6,307 nucleotides of DNA. It comes from Thermoleophilia bacterium (GTDB lineage: Bacteria; Actinomycetota; Thermoleophilia; Gaiellales; Gaiellaceae). The notes beneath the pieces are model-generated. The model did not search any database and had not been told where the DNA came from. It saw only the letters and a list, made by a program, of their open reading frames with translations. Location: the NCBI GenBank assembly GCA_025927435.1, contig JAICLM010000128.1, positions 1-6,307 on the forward strand. The letters are read 5' to 3'. Both the position numbers and the translations under genes were made by a program. Within the stretch, counting starts at the first letter, position 1, and every line of letters begins with the position of its first letter. Positions 1-6,001 of the stretch are shown here, in pieces.

Positions 1-1
1 G

Positions 2-64
2 CCGCCGACTGAGAAGTCGGTCGAGGATCAGCGCGATCGCGACCGGCCGGGCGAGACCGGCTAG
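2..64 (+). CDS. C-terminal tail of an unidentified + strand gene (partial)
   Basis: The frame starting at base 2 is open from the window edge to a TAG at 62-64 and gives a 20-residue, highly charged tail (PPTEKSVEDQRDRDRPGETG). Seventeen of 20 third positions are G or C, while second positions are much less so, which fits coding in a GC-rich genome. The stop overlaps the stop of the M23 gene on the other strand within the palindrome CTAG, as expected for tightly packed convergent genes. The tail is too short to assign a family. The opposite strand in the same codon register is also open but has no start codon nearby, so the + strand reading is preferred. This is an inference from 63 bases. 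Confidence 0.35.
   Translation, partial: PPTEKSVEDQRDRDRPGETG
4..21. terminator. Small hairpin with GAGA tetraloop, possible terminator
   Basis: CCGACT (5-10) and AGTCGG (15-20) form a perfect 6-bp stem, extended by one G-U pair, around a GAGA loop of the GNRA type when read on the + strand. It lies about 40 bases past the M23 stop on the - strand and inside the presumed + strand gene tail. No T-tract follows in either direction. It could help end the M23 transcript, but a stem this short can arise by chance. Confidence 0.2.
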
Positions 65-1716
65 CTCGAGGGGTCCGGGGCGGCTTCCGCGGCGGCCGCG
101 GTCCGGCGGCGCCGGCGGAAGGTGAAGGCTCCGGCGGCAAGGGCCGAGAGCGCGAGCAATCCACCGACCGGCCCGCCCACCAGCAGAGGCGTGTTGCTGG
201 AGGCCGAGACGTGGGCGGACGCCTGCTGGACGTCCGCGACGGGCAGCGGCGCGGCGCCCGAGATCTCGTAGCTCGGCGGGTGCGGGAACGGGCGATGCGC
301 GACGATTGCGGCCCCCGCGGACGCGGTCGGCGTCTTGAACCCGAGCAGATCCCGGGCCCGGAGCAGCTGGTGCCAGACGACCGCAGCCTCCTGCCTCGGC
401 GCTCCGACCGGGGCCCTGAGCTTGGCCGGCCGCGGGATCTCGTTCGCGGGCACGTGCTCGACCTTCCACTTCTGCAGGTACGTCGTGGGATCGACCGCGC
501 CGTCGTAGCCGAGCCCCACGAACGCGGGCTGGTGCGGATGGATCTCGAAGTGGACGTGCGGCGGCGTCGTGAAGGCGTCGCCCGTGCGGCCGAGGAAGCC
601 GAGCACCTGGCCCGCGCGCACGTGGGGGTGCGTGAGGATCCAGCGGGCGTAGCCGGCGAGGTGGGCGTAGTAGAACGAGTTGCCTTTTCTGTCGGTGAGC
701 CAGACGCGCCAGCCGCCGAGCGAGTTCCAGCCGACCAGGCTCAGCGTCCCCCTCGCGACCGCGACGACCGGCGTGCCGAGCGGCGCGAACAGATCGTCAC
801 CATGGTGCCAGCCGTCGTAGATGTCGTTGCGGCCCGCGCCGTAGGTGTCGACGTACGAGGCGCCGCCGTCGATCGGGAAGACGTAGTGCGAGGGCTTGTA
901 GCCGAGGCCCGGCACTGCCGTAAGCGGCTGCGCCACGGCCTGCTTTTGGTGTCGGGGCTCGTGGGCCCTGGCGCCTTGCTTCGACGCGCCGCCGCCGGTC
1001 TGGTTCCCACCGGACCGGCCGGTGCCCGCGTGGTGCTTCGGTCTGGACTTGTGGACGACCTGGGCCGAGGCGCTGAACGCAAACGCGATCGTCGTCCCGG
1101 CGGGCAGGCCGCGATGTGCCGCCAGGAGCTGGACGACGAGCGGAGCGGTGAGCCGTCCGACCGTCTTCTGGGCCGTGACCTGTCCCCAGCCGCCGACGCG
1201 CACCGTGCGGCCGGGGCCGAGCGCGACCGGCGAGCCGTAGACCGCGGCGCCGCTGACAGATCCCCTCCCGTGCGCCGCCACCACGCTCCTCGCCGTCACG
1301 GCGCCGCCGAACAGCGACACCGAGCCGAGCGCGACGTGCGATCCCGTGCAGCCCGAGCCGCTCGCAGCCGAGGACAGGAAGCGGACGATCGGTGCACTCG
1401 TGGGATAGGCGGATGGGCCGCGGCCGGTCGCCGGCGTGCCGAGCGTGAGCACGTGGCGTCCCGGCACCGCGATCGCCGCGGCGCCTGCGCCGACACAGCC
1501 GTCGGGCAGGTACGAGGGCGAGAGCGGCGCGTAGGCGGGCGCCGGCGTCGTTGTGGTCGTGCCGGTGGTCGTCGTGGTGGTAGTCGTCGTCGACGTCGTG
1601 GTGGTGGTGGTCGTCGTCGTCGACGTCGTGGTCGTGGTGTCGGCCGCGTACGCGGACGCGGCGCCCAGCGCCGCCAGTACGACGCCGATACCGAGGAACC
1701 AGACCCCACGCCGCAT
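61..1716 (-). CDS. Secreted, membrane-anchored M23 (LytM-type) metallopeptidase with threonine stalk
   Basis: A 551-residue cell-envelope protein, predicted to cut peptidoglycan peptide bridges outside the membrane. Residues 1-24 are a signal peptide (RR, hydrophobic core, AYA before AD). Residues 27-57 are 28 Thr, two Ser and one Gly, a probable glycosylatable stalk. Residues 60-222 form an unrecognised domain with two Cys (74, 123) that could pair. Residues 223-265 are a basic, His/Gly-rich linker. The M23 domain is at about 278-412: HHGDD supplies zinc ligands H304 and D308, YYAHL supplies H352, and HVH supplies H387 and ligand H389, so all expected active-site residues are present. A hydrophobic segment at 511-533 followed by five Arg looks like a C-terminal anchor; no LPxTG motif precedes it. 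The ATG start is fixed by the signal peptide. It is divergent from the exporter operon. Substrate specificity is unknown. Confidence 0.9.
   Translation of the reverse strand: MRRGVWFLGIGVVLAALGAASAYAADTTTTTSTTTTTTTTTSTTTTTTTTTGTTTTTPAPAYAPLSPSYLPDGCVGAGAAAIAVPGRHVLTLGTPATGRGPSAYPTSAPIVRFLSSAASGSGCTGSHVALGSVSLFGGAVTARSVVAAHGRGSVSGAAVYGSPVALGPGRTVRVGGWGQVTAQKTVGRLTAPLVVQLLAAHRGLPAGTTIAFAFSASAQVVHKSRPKHHAGTGRSGGNQTGGGASKQGARAHEPRHQKQAVAQPLTAVPGLGYKPSHYVFPIDGGASYVDTYGAGRNDIYDGWHHGDDLFAPLGTPVVAVARGTLSLVGWNSLGGWRVWLTDRKGNSFYYAHLAGYARWILTHPHVRAGQVLGFLGRTGDAFTTPPHVHFEIHPHQPAFVGLGYDGAVDPTTYLQKWKVEHVPANEIPRPAKLRAPVGAPRQEAAVVWHQLLRARDLLGFKTPTASAGAAIVAHRPFPHPPSYEISGAAPLPVADVQQASAHVSASSNTPLLVGGPVGGLLALSALAAGAFTFRRRRRTAAAAEAAPDPSS
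1546..1638 (-). repeat. Threonine-codon repeat tract (T5-S-T9-S-T9-G-T5)
   Basis: This stretch encodes residues 27-57 of the M23 protein, almost entirely ACN codons with Ser or Gly every ten residues. The same 20 bases occur at 1583-1602 and 1613-1632, a period of 30 bp (ten codons), which suggests expansion by duplication or slippage. Any change in whole codons would alter stalk length without breaking the frame. Different Thr codons are mixed, so the tract is not a pure trinucleotide run. Confidence 0.85.
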
Positions 1717-1722
1717 CGCCCC

Positions 1723-1728
1723 AGTGTG
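1723..1728 (-). promoter_or_regulatory. Weak -10-like box for the M23 gene
   Basis: On the - strand the hexamer CACACT ends 6 nt before the ATG at 1716. It keeps the two most conserved -10 positions (A at 2, T at 6) but not the first T. If used, transcription would begin at or next to the ATG. A GGGG run in the 6-nt gap is the only Shine-Dalgarno-like alternative. Support comes mainly from the matching spacing at other genes in the window. Confidence 0.3.
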
Positions 1729-1802
1729 CCGAACCGCTCGGCGCTTCGCGTAGTTCTTGCAGCGGAACGCGATCCGGCACCACCGCCGCCGGCACGGGCG
1801 CC

Positions 1803-1808
1803 TACGAT
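1803..1808 (+). promoter_or_regulatory. -10 box placed for a leaderless ATPase transcript
   Basis: TACGAT matches the TANNNT pattern of sigma-70-type -10 elements in actinobacteria and lies exactly 6 nt before GTG 1815, so the start codon would itself be +1. There is no purine-rich ribosome site before this GTG. No clear -35 is visible near 1780. The position is typical of known leaderless genes in high-GC Gram-positives; use of this site is inferred. Confidence 0.5.
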
Positions 1809-1814
1809 TTCACG

Positions 1815-2843
1815 GTGCCGGGTCAGGTGGTTCCCGAGGAGAGTGCGGGGCTCGCTGTCGAGGTCCTCGAGCTCGTCAAGCGGTATCCGAAGTCCTCCGT
1901 CAACGCGGTCGACGGCGTGTCCTTCGCCGCCGCTGCGGGCGAGGTCTTCGGCCTGCTCGGGCCGAACGGAGCCGGGAAGACGACGACCGTCGGGATGCTG
2001 ACGACGCGGGTGCGGCCGACTGCCGGTGCCGCCCGCATCGGCGGTGTGGATGTCGTCCGGGACGCGGTGCGGGCGCGCGCGCAGCTCGCGGTCGTCCCCC
2101 AGCAGAGCAATCTCGATCGCTCCATCTCGATCCGGGACAACCTGATCTTTCACGCTGCCTACCACGGCGTGCCGGCGCGGGAGCGCGAGAGACGGGCCGA
2201 CGAGCTGCTCGACCAGTTCGGGCTGCTCGACCGCTCCCGCGACAAGCCCGACTTCTTCTCGGGCGGGCAATCGCAGCGCGTGATGATCGCTCGTGCCCTC
2301 ATGCACGCACCGCGCGTGCTCTTCCTCGACGAGCCGACGACGGGGCTCGACCCCGCGGCTCGCCTCTTCGTCTGGGACCGACTGCGCGAGCTGCGGGACT
2401 CGAACGTCACCCTCATTCTCACGACCCACGACATGGACGAGGCCGCGCTGCTCGCCGACCGGGTCGGGATCATGGATCACGGCCACCTGCTCGCGCTCGA
2501 CACGCCCGACGCCCTGATCAGCTCGCTCGAGGGCGAGGGAACGCTCGAGCTCACCGCGGACCAGGCTGCCGACGGCGCAGTCGTCGATGCGCTCGGGGGG
2601 ATGCCGCGCGTCGAGAAGGTCGAGACGGTTCAGGTCACGGGCGGGAACGGCGCTCCGGAAGCGCGGCCGCCGGGACCCCAGCCGCTGCGGGTGCGCCTCT
2701 ACGTCACGGGCGACGCGGCCCTCTCGGTCGCGCCGGCGGCGGCGGTGCTCGCCGAGCACGGGCTGGCGCTCCAGGACGTGAAGCTCGGGGCGCCGACCCT
2801 GGAGGACGTCTTCATCCACCTCACGGGACGGACGCTGCGATGA
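1815..2843 (+). CDS. ABC-2 exporter ATP-binding subunit (DrrA-type)
   Basis: A 342-residue cytoplasmic ATPase that powers export through the permease encoded next. Walker A GPNGAGKTT is at 49-57, the Q-loop glutamine at 96/97, the signature FSGGQSQR at 148-155 (Phe replaces the usual Leu), Walker B plus D-loop VLFLDEPTTGLD at 168-179, and the switch His at 205. The C-terminal ending with TLEDVFIHLTGR (328-339) is the mark of DrrA-like proteins of drug and lipid exporters. A Pro/Gly-rich insert at about 275-290 interrupts the C-terminal domain. GTG 1815 is preferred because a -10 box stands 6 nt upstream; GTG 1827 is the only near alternative and has no ribosome site either. The stop overlaps the permease ATG. 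Substrate is not readable; antibiotics or lipids are typical for the family. Confidence 0.93.
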   Translation: MPGQVVPEESAGLAVEVLELVKRYPKSSVNAVDGVSFAAAAGEVFGLLGPNGAGKTTTVGMLTTRVRPTAGAARIGGVDVVRDAVRARAQLAVVPQQSNLDRSISIRDNLIFHAAYHGVPARERERRADELLDQFGLLDRSRDKPDFFSGGQSQRVMIARALMHAPRVLFLDEPTTGLDPAARLFVWDRLRELRDSNVTLILTTHDMDEAALLADRVGIMDHGHLLALDTPDALISSLEGEGTLELTADQAADGAVVDALGGMPRVEKVETVQVTGGNGAPEARPPGPQPLRVRLYVTGDAALSVAPAAAVLAEHGLALQDVKLGAPTLEDVFIHLTGRTLR

Positions 2844-3643
2844 GCGCCGTCGCCGCGCCGGCCCTCGAGCAGGGGGCGCAGTGGCGCGCCTTCCGCGCCG
2901 TCCTCTATCGCGACCTGTACGTCACCTGGCGCGAGTTCCCCGCCTTCCTGGCGCAGGTCATCCTGCAGCCGCTGTTCCTGCTCTTCGTGTTCGGGAAGGT
3001 GCTCGGCACCCTCAACTACACGCAGCACGGCTACACCGACCTGCTCTTTCCGGGCCTGCTCGCGCTCACGGCCGTGCTCACGGCGATGCAGGCGCTCGCC
3101 TTCCCGCTCGTGGCCGAGTTCGGCTGGACGAAGGAGATCGAGGACCGGCTGCTGGCGCCGATGCCGACGTCGTACGTCGCCGCCGAGAAGGTGCTCTTCG
3201 CGGTCCTGCGCTCGCTCATCGCGACGCTGATCATGATCCCGGTCGGGATCCTGATCCTCGGCTCGATCCCGTGGCGCTGGGAGGGCTTCGCACTCTTCCT
3301 CTTCGCGCTGGTGTTGGGAGCGCTCGTCGGCGCCGGCTTCGGCCTGCTGATGGGAACGCTCGTGCGGCCGGAGCGGATCACCCTGCTCTTCTCCCTCGTC
3401 TTCACGCCGCTGCTCTTCACCGGCTGCAGTCAGTACCCCTGGCCGTCGCTGGACAAGATTCGCTGGTTCCAGGTCGTCACGGCCTGCAACCCGATCACCT
3501 ATGTGAGCGAGGCTTTTCGCGGCGCGATGGTGCCGGGGGTGCCGCACATGCCGCCCTGGGTCTGCGTCGTCGTCCTCATCGTCTCCGTGAGCGGGCTGCT
3601 CACCGTCGGCATCCGCGGCTTCTATCGCCGCGCGATCGACTGA
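2840..3643 (+). CDS. ABC-2 type exporter permease subunit (DrrB-type)
   Basis: A 267-residue inner-membrane protein forming the channel of the exporter with the upstream ATPase. About six hydrophobic segments are visible (roughly 36-54, 68-91, 116-142, 149-173, 180-196, 240-259). The cytoplasmic stretch WTKEIEDRLLAPMP (96-109) resembles the ATPase-contacting loop of ABC-2 permeases, and PLLFTGCSQYPW (190-201) with NPITYVSEAFRG (217-228) is the family's C-terminal signature. Start ATG 2840 overlaps the ATPase stop as ATGA, so translation is probably coupled; only a weak GGGACGG lies upstream. Length is normal for the family and the gene is intact. Its stop is two bases from the kbl stop on the other strand. 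Confidence 0.92.
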   Translation: MSAVAAPALEQGAQWRAFRAVLYRDLYVTWREFPAFLAQVILQPLFLLFVFGKVLGTLNYTQHGYTDLLFPGLLALTAVLTAMQALAFPLVAEFGWTKEIEDRLLAPMPTSYVAAEKVLFAVLRSLIATLIMIPVGILILGSIPWRWEGFALFLFALVLGALVGAGFGLLMGTLVRPERITLLFSLVFTPLLFTGCSQYPWPSLDKIRWFQVVTACNPITYVSEAFRGAMVPGVPHMPPWVCVVVLIVSVSGLLTVGIRGFYRRAID

Positions 3644-3661
3644 GCTCAACCGCGCGCGGCG
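3626..3661. terminator. GC-only inverted repeat over convergent gene ends, likely bidirectional terminator
   Basis: CGCCGCGCG (3626-3634) and CGCGCGGCG (3653-3661) are perfect 9-bp inverted repeats around an 18-nt loop. The loop contains the palindrome TGAGCTCA (3641-3648), whose two ends are the stop codons of the permease (+) and kbl (-). The stem reads the same for both strands, so it could end both transcripts. There is no T-tract, which is common for terminators in high-GC actinobacteria. Both arms also code for the last residues of the two proteins. Confidence 0.5.
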
Positions 3662-4818
3662 GCGAACTGGTCGGCGGCGAAGTCGAGGTCGGCGATGGTG
3701 TGGGCGGCCGACATCTGCGTCCGGATCCGGGCGGTGCCGCGCGGGACGACCGGGAACGAGAAGCTCACCGCGTAGACGCCGAGGTCGACGAGCCGGGCAG
3801 AGAACGCGGCGGCGGTGACCTCGTCGCCGATCATCACCGGCACGATCGGGTGCTCGCCGGGGAGGAGGTCGAAGCCGAGCTCGGCCATCCGCCCTCGGAA
3901 ATGCGCCGTGTTCTCTCGCAGCCGGTCCCGCAGCTCGGCCGAGGTCTGAATCAGCTCGAGCGCCCGGAGGCTGGCCGCGACGACCGTCGGGGCGACACTG
4001 TTGGAGAAGAGATAGGGACGCGCGCGCTGGCGGAGGAGCTCGACGATCTCGCGCCGGCCCGAGACGTAGCCGCCGCTCGCGCCGCCGATCGCCTTGCCCA
4101 GCGTCCCCGTGAGGATGTCGACGCGCTCGACGACGTCGTGGTGCTCGGGGGTTCCGCGGCCGTTGGGTCCGACGACGCCGACGGCGTGGGAGTCGTCCAC
4201 CATCACGAGCGCGTCGTGACGCTCGGCGAGCTCGCAGATCCGGTCGAGCTGCGCGAGGTAGCCGTCCATCGAGAAGACACCGTCCGTTGCGATCAGCCGG
4301 TGACGCGCGTCGGCAGCTTCCTCGAGCCGTGCCTCGAGCTCGTCCATGTCGCCGTTTGCGTAGCGCAGCCGCCGGGCCTTGCAGAGCCGGATCCCATCGA
4401 TGATCGAGGCGTGGTTGAGCTGGTCGGAGATCACCGCGTCCTCCTCGCCGAGCAGCGCCTCGAACAGGCCGCCGTTCGCGTCGAAGCAGGAGCTGAAGAG
4501 GATGGTGTCGTCGGTGCCGAGGAACTCGGAGAGCCGCTCTTCGAGCTCGCGGTGCACGGCCTGCGTGCCGCAGATGAAGCGGACGGAGGCGAGCCCGTAG
4601 CCCCAGCGGTCGAGAGCCTCATGGGCCGCTTCGACGATCGCGGGGTGGTTGGCGAGGCCGAGGTAGTTGTTCGCGCAGAGGTTGAGCAGCTCACCGCGGC
4701 CGGTCACGTCGACGTGCGCGCCCTGCGGCGTCGTGATCTCGAGCTCGGACTTGTAGAGCCCGGCCTCGCGCACCTCGGCAAGTGTCCCGACGAGGTCGTC
4801 TCGCAGCGTTCCGTACAT
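3646..4818 (-). CDS. kbl: Glycine C-acetyltransferase (2-amino-3-ketobutyrate CoA ligase)
   Basis: A 390-residue PLP enzyme, close to the roughly 398 of E. coli Kbl. It cleaves 2-amino-3-ketobutyrate with CoA to glycine and acetyl-CoA, the second step of threonine breakdown, in the cytosol. Visible marks are CANNYLGLANHP (48-59), NHASIIDG (135-142), the PLP-contacting DDSHAVGVVGPNGRG (208-222), the PLP lysine K242 in TGTLGKAIGG, and R366 in RIRTQMSAAH. The frame stays open far upstream through tdh, but ATG 4818 is the true start: it follows GAGGAGGG and matches the family N-terminus. It overlaps the tdh stop by 1 nt. The related BioF and HemA enzymes share this fold; the tdh neighbour and the DDSHAVG motif favour Kbl. 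Confidence 0.95.
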   Translation of the reverse strand: MYGTLRDDLVGTLAEVREAGLYKSELEITTPQGAHVDVTGRGELLNLCANNYLGLANHPAIVEAAHEALDRWGYGLASVRFICGTQAVHRELEERLSEFLGTDDTILFSSCFDANGGLFEALLGEEDAVISDQLNHASIIDGIRLCKARRLRYANGDMDELEARLEEAADARHRLIATDGVFSMDGYLAQLDRICELAERHDALVMVDDSHAVGVVGPNGRGTPEHHDVVERVDILTGTLGKAIGGASGGYVSGRREIVELLRQRARPYLFSNSVAPTVVAASLRALELIQTSAELRDRLRENTAHFRGRMAELGFDLLPGEHPIVPVMIGDEVTAAAFSARLVDLGVYAVSFSFPVVPRGTARIRTQMSAAHTIADLDFAADQFAAARG

Positions 4819-5858
4819 CAGCCCTCCTCGATTTGGGTCCAGTCGAGGACAACCTTGCCCGACTGCCCCGAGCGGGCAACGGCGAACGCCTCCTCGAATT
4901 CGCGGTACGGGAAGCGGTGCGTGATCACCGGCTTGATGTCGAGGCCGGATTCGACGAGCACGGTCATCTGGTACCAGCTCTCGTACATCTCGCGCCCGTA
5001 GATCCCCTTCAGCGTGAGCATGTCGAAGATCACGGGGTTCAGGTCGAGCGTCACCTCGTCGGCGGGGATGCCGAGCAGCGCCACGCGCCCGCCGTGGGCC
5101 ATCGCGTCGATCATCGTCCGCAGCGCCAGGGGGTTGCCCGACATCTCGAGCCCGACGTCGAAGCCCTCGGTCATGCCGATCTCGCGCTGCACGTCGGCGA
5201 GCTCGCGCTCGGTGGGGTCGACCGTCACGGTCGCCCCCATGCGGCTCGCCAGCTCGAGCCGGTAGTGATTCGGGTCGCTGACCACGACCTGGCGCGCGCC
5301 GGCGTGGCGCACGACGGCGGCCGCCATGCAGCCGATCGGGCCGGCGCCAGTGATCAGCACGTCCTCGCCGAGCACGGGGAAGGTGAGGGCGGTGTGCACC
5401 GCGTTCCCGAACGGGTCGAAGATCGAAGCCACTTCCTCGTCGATCCCCGGCTTCTGGTGCCACAGGTTCGTCATCGGCAGCGCGACGAGCTCTGCGAACG
5501 CGCCGGGCCGCTGCACGCCGAGCCCGATCGAGTGCGCGCAGAGGTGACGCCTCCCGGCCAGGCAGTTGCGGCAGCGGCCGCACACGACGTGGCCCTCGCC
5601 GCTCACGAGGTCGCCGATCTGGAAGTCGCTGACGTTCGAGCCGCATTCCACGATCTCGCCGACGAACTCGTGCCCGATGACCATCGGCACCGGGATCGTC
5701 CGCTGCGCCCAGGGATCCCAGTCGTAGATGTGGAGGTCGGTACCGCAGATCCCCGTCTTGTGCACCCGGATCAGGACGTCGTTGATTCCGATCTCCGGAA
5801 CGGGGACGTCCTCGAGCGAGAGGCCCGACGCCGCCTCGGCCTTGACCAGCGCCTGCAC
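4818..5858 (-). CDS. tdh: L-threonine 3-dehydrogenase (zinc-dependent, NAD+)
   Basis: A 346-residue medium-chain dehydrogenase that oxidises L-threonine to 2-amino-3-ketobutyrate, passed directly to Kbl. Catalytic zinc residues C38, H63 and E64 lie in GICGTDLHIYDWDPW (36-50) and IGHEFVGE (61-68); T40 and H43 complete the relay. Structural zinc cysteines are C93, C96, C99 and C107. The Rossmann GAGPIG is at 171-176, with D195 placed to bind the NAD ribose. The HIYDWD stretch is characteristic of threonine dehydrogenase rather than other alcohol or polyol dehydrogenases. The GTG start is set by an in-frame TAG just upstream and family length. TAGGGT lies 6 nt before it. Its last three codons (EEG) double as the Shine-Dalgarno of kbl. 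Gene order tdh-kbl is the reverse of E. coli kbl-tdh. Confidence 0.96.
   Translation of the reverse strand: MQALVKAEAASGLSLEDVPVPEIGINDVLIRVHKTGICGTDLHIYDWDPWAQRTIPVPMVIGHEFVGEIVECGSNVSDFQIGDLVSGEGHVVCGRCRNCLAGRRHLCAHSIGLGVQRPGAFAELVALPMTNLWHQKPGIDEEVASIFDPFGNAVHTALTFPVLGEDVLITGAGPIGCMAAAVVRHAGARQVVVSDPNHYRLELASRMGATVTVDPTERELADVQREIGMTEGFDVGLEMSGNPLALRTMIDAMAHGGRVALLGIPADEVTLDLNPVIFDMLTLKGIYGREMYESWYQMTVLVESGLDIKPVITHRFPYREFEEAFAVARSGQSGKVVLDWTQIEEG
4822..4829 (-). promoter_or_regulatory. Strong Shine-Dalgarno for kbl inside the end of tdh
   Basis: On the - strand GAGGAGGG lies 3 nt before the kbl ATG and encodes the final Glu-Glu-Gly of Tdh. It decides the kbl start within a frame that is open much further upstream. 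Together with the TGATG overlap it indicates translation of kbl coupled to tdh. This contrasts with tdh itself, which has no such site. Confidence 0.85.
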
Positions 5859-5864
5859 GCGGCC

Positions 5865-5870
5865 ACCCTA
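5865..5870 (-). promoter_or_regulatory. -10 box placed for a leaderless tdh transcript
   Basis: TAGGGT on the - strand fits TANNNT and ends exactly 6 nt before the tdh GTG, so +1 would be the start codon. The same bases could be read as a weak AGGGTGG ribosome site, so the two explanations compete. A promoter here would let tdh-kbl be expressed separately from the small gene 38 bp upstream. Confidence 0.45.
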
Positions 5871-5896
5871 GTGCGGGACGATTCCGGCGTGCCGAG

Positions 5897-6001
5897 CTAG
5901 GCGCCGGCGACTGCGCCCATGGTGAGCGCGGAGAGCACGATCAGGCCCGCAATCGTGAAGACGACGAAGAGCGCCGCGATCGTGAGTGTCGTCTGCTTCA
6001 T
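5897..6001 (-). CDS. Small single-span membrane protein, 34 residues, unknown function
   Basis: A complete ATG-to-TAG frame encoding a short basic N-terminus (MKQTT) followed by a continuous hydrophobic span (about 6-32: LTIAALFVVFTIAGLIVLSA then a Gly/Ala-rich end). It holds one likely transmembrane helix and almost no soluble part. Thirty-one of 34 third positions are G or C, matching the neighbouring genes and supporting real coding. There is no good ribosome site; GAACGT sits 6 nt before the ATG in the spacing seen at other genes here. The stop is 38 bp from tdh on the same strand, so it may be co-transcribed with tdh-kbl. No family is recognised. It could be a subunit or regulator of a membrane complex, but nothing in the sequence shows this. 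Confidence 0.6.
   Translation of the reverse strand: MKQTTLTIAALFVVFTIAGLIVLSALTMGAVAGA

Larger units (their letters stand above)
1717..1814. promoter_or_regulatory. Divergent intergenic region between the M23 gene and the exporter operon
   Basis: These 98 bases must hold the promoters of both divergent units. A TACGAT box faces the ATPase gene and a weaker CACACT box faces the M23 gene, each 6 nt from its start codon. No convincing Shine-Dalgarno precedes either gene and no strong -35 box or operator palindrome was seen. The short spacer makes shared regulation possible but does not show it. Confidence 0.6.

Noticed and set aside
32..41. 10-bp palindrome CGCGATCGCG
   Set aside because: Such palindromes are common by chance in DNA of this composition, and no second copy or arranged partner was seen.
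1..61. - strand frame downstream of the M23 stop reading AGLARPVAIALILDRLLSRR
   Set aside because: It looks hydrophobic and gene-like, but no start codon lies in that frame within the last 120 bases of the M23 gene, whereas the + strand frame ends neatly in a stop.
184..250. Possible sortase motif near the M23 C-terminus (LPVAD, residues 491-495)
   Set aside because: It is not LPxTG or LAxTG and is too far from the hydrophobic segment, so sortase anchoring is not supported.
1553..1753. + strand poly-valine frame over the threonine tract
   Set aside because: It is the antisense reading of repeated Thr codons (GTN opposite NAC registers) and has no coding support.
211..2001. 596-codon + strand frame antisense to the M23 gene
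   Set aside because: Arg/Asp/Val-rich composition with no family motif, opposite an M23 gene with an intact active site and signal peptide; it also runs into the ATPase gene in the wrong frame. A GC-driven shadow.
1296..2819. 507-codon - strand frame covering the ATPase gene and part of the M23 gene
   Set aside because: It overlaps the intact ATPase on the other strand and reads the M23 gene out of frame; no recognisable domain.
3646..4818. Assignment of the acyltransferase as BioF (8-amino-7-oxononanoate synthase)
   Set aside because: Same fold family, but the coupled tdh gene and Kbl-type DDSHAVG...NGRG motif point to threonine breakdown, and no other biotin gene is present.
2881..5001. 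706-codon + strand frame running across the permease and antisense to kbl
   Set aside because: It spans two real genes on opposite strands in a meaningless frame and has shadow-like composition.
4819..5646. In-frame upstream extension of kbl giving a 666-residue protein
   Set aside because: The extra 276 residues are an out-of-frame, Arg-rich reading of tdh. The Shine-Dalgarno and family N-terminus both fix the start at 4818.
4782..5900. 372-codon + strand frame antisense to tdh
   Set aside because: It mirrors tdh codon by codon (His/Val/Asp/Arg-rich) while tdh keeps every zinc and NAD residue.
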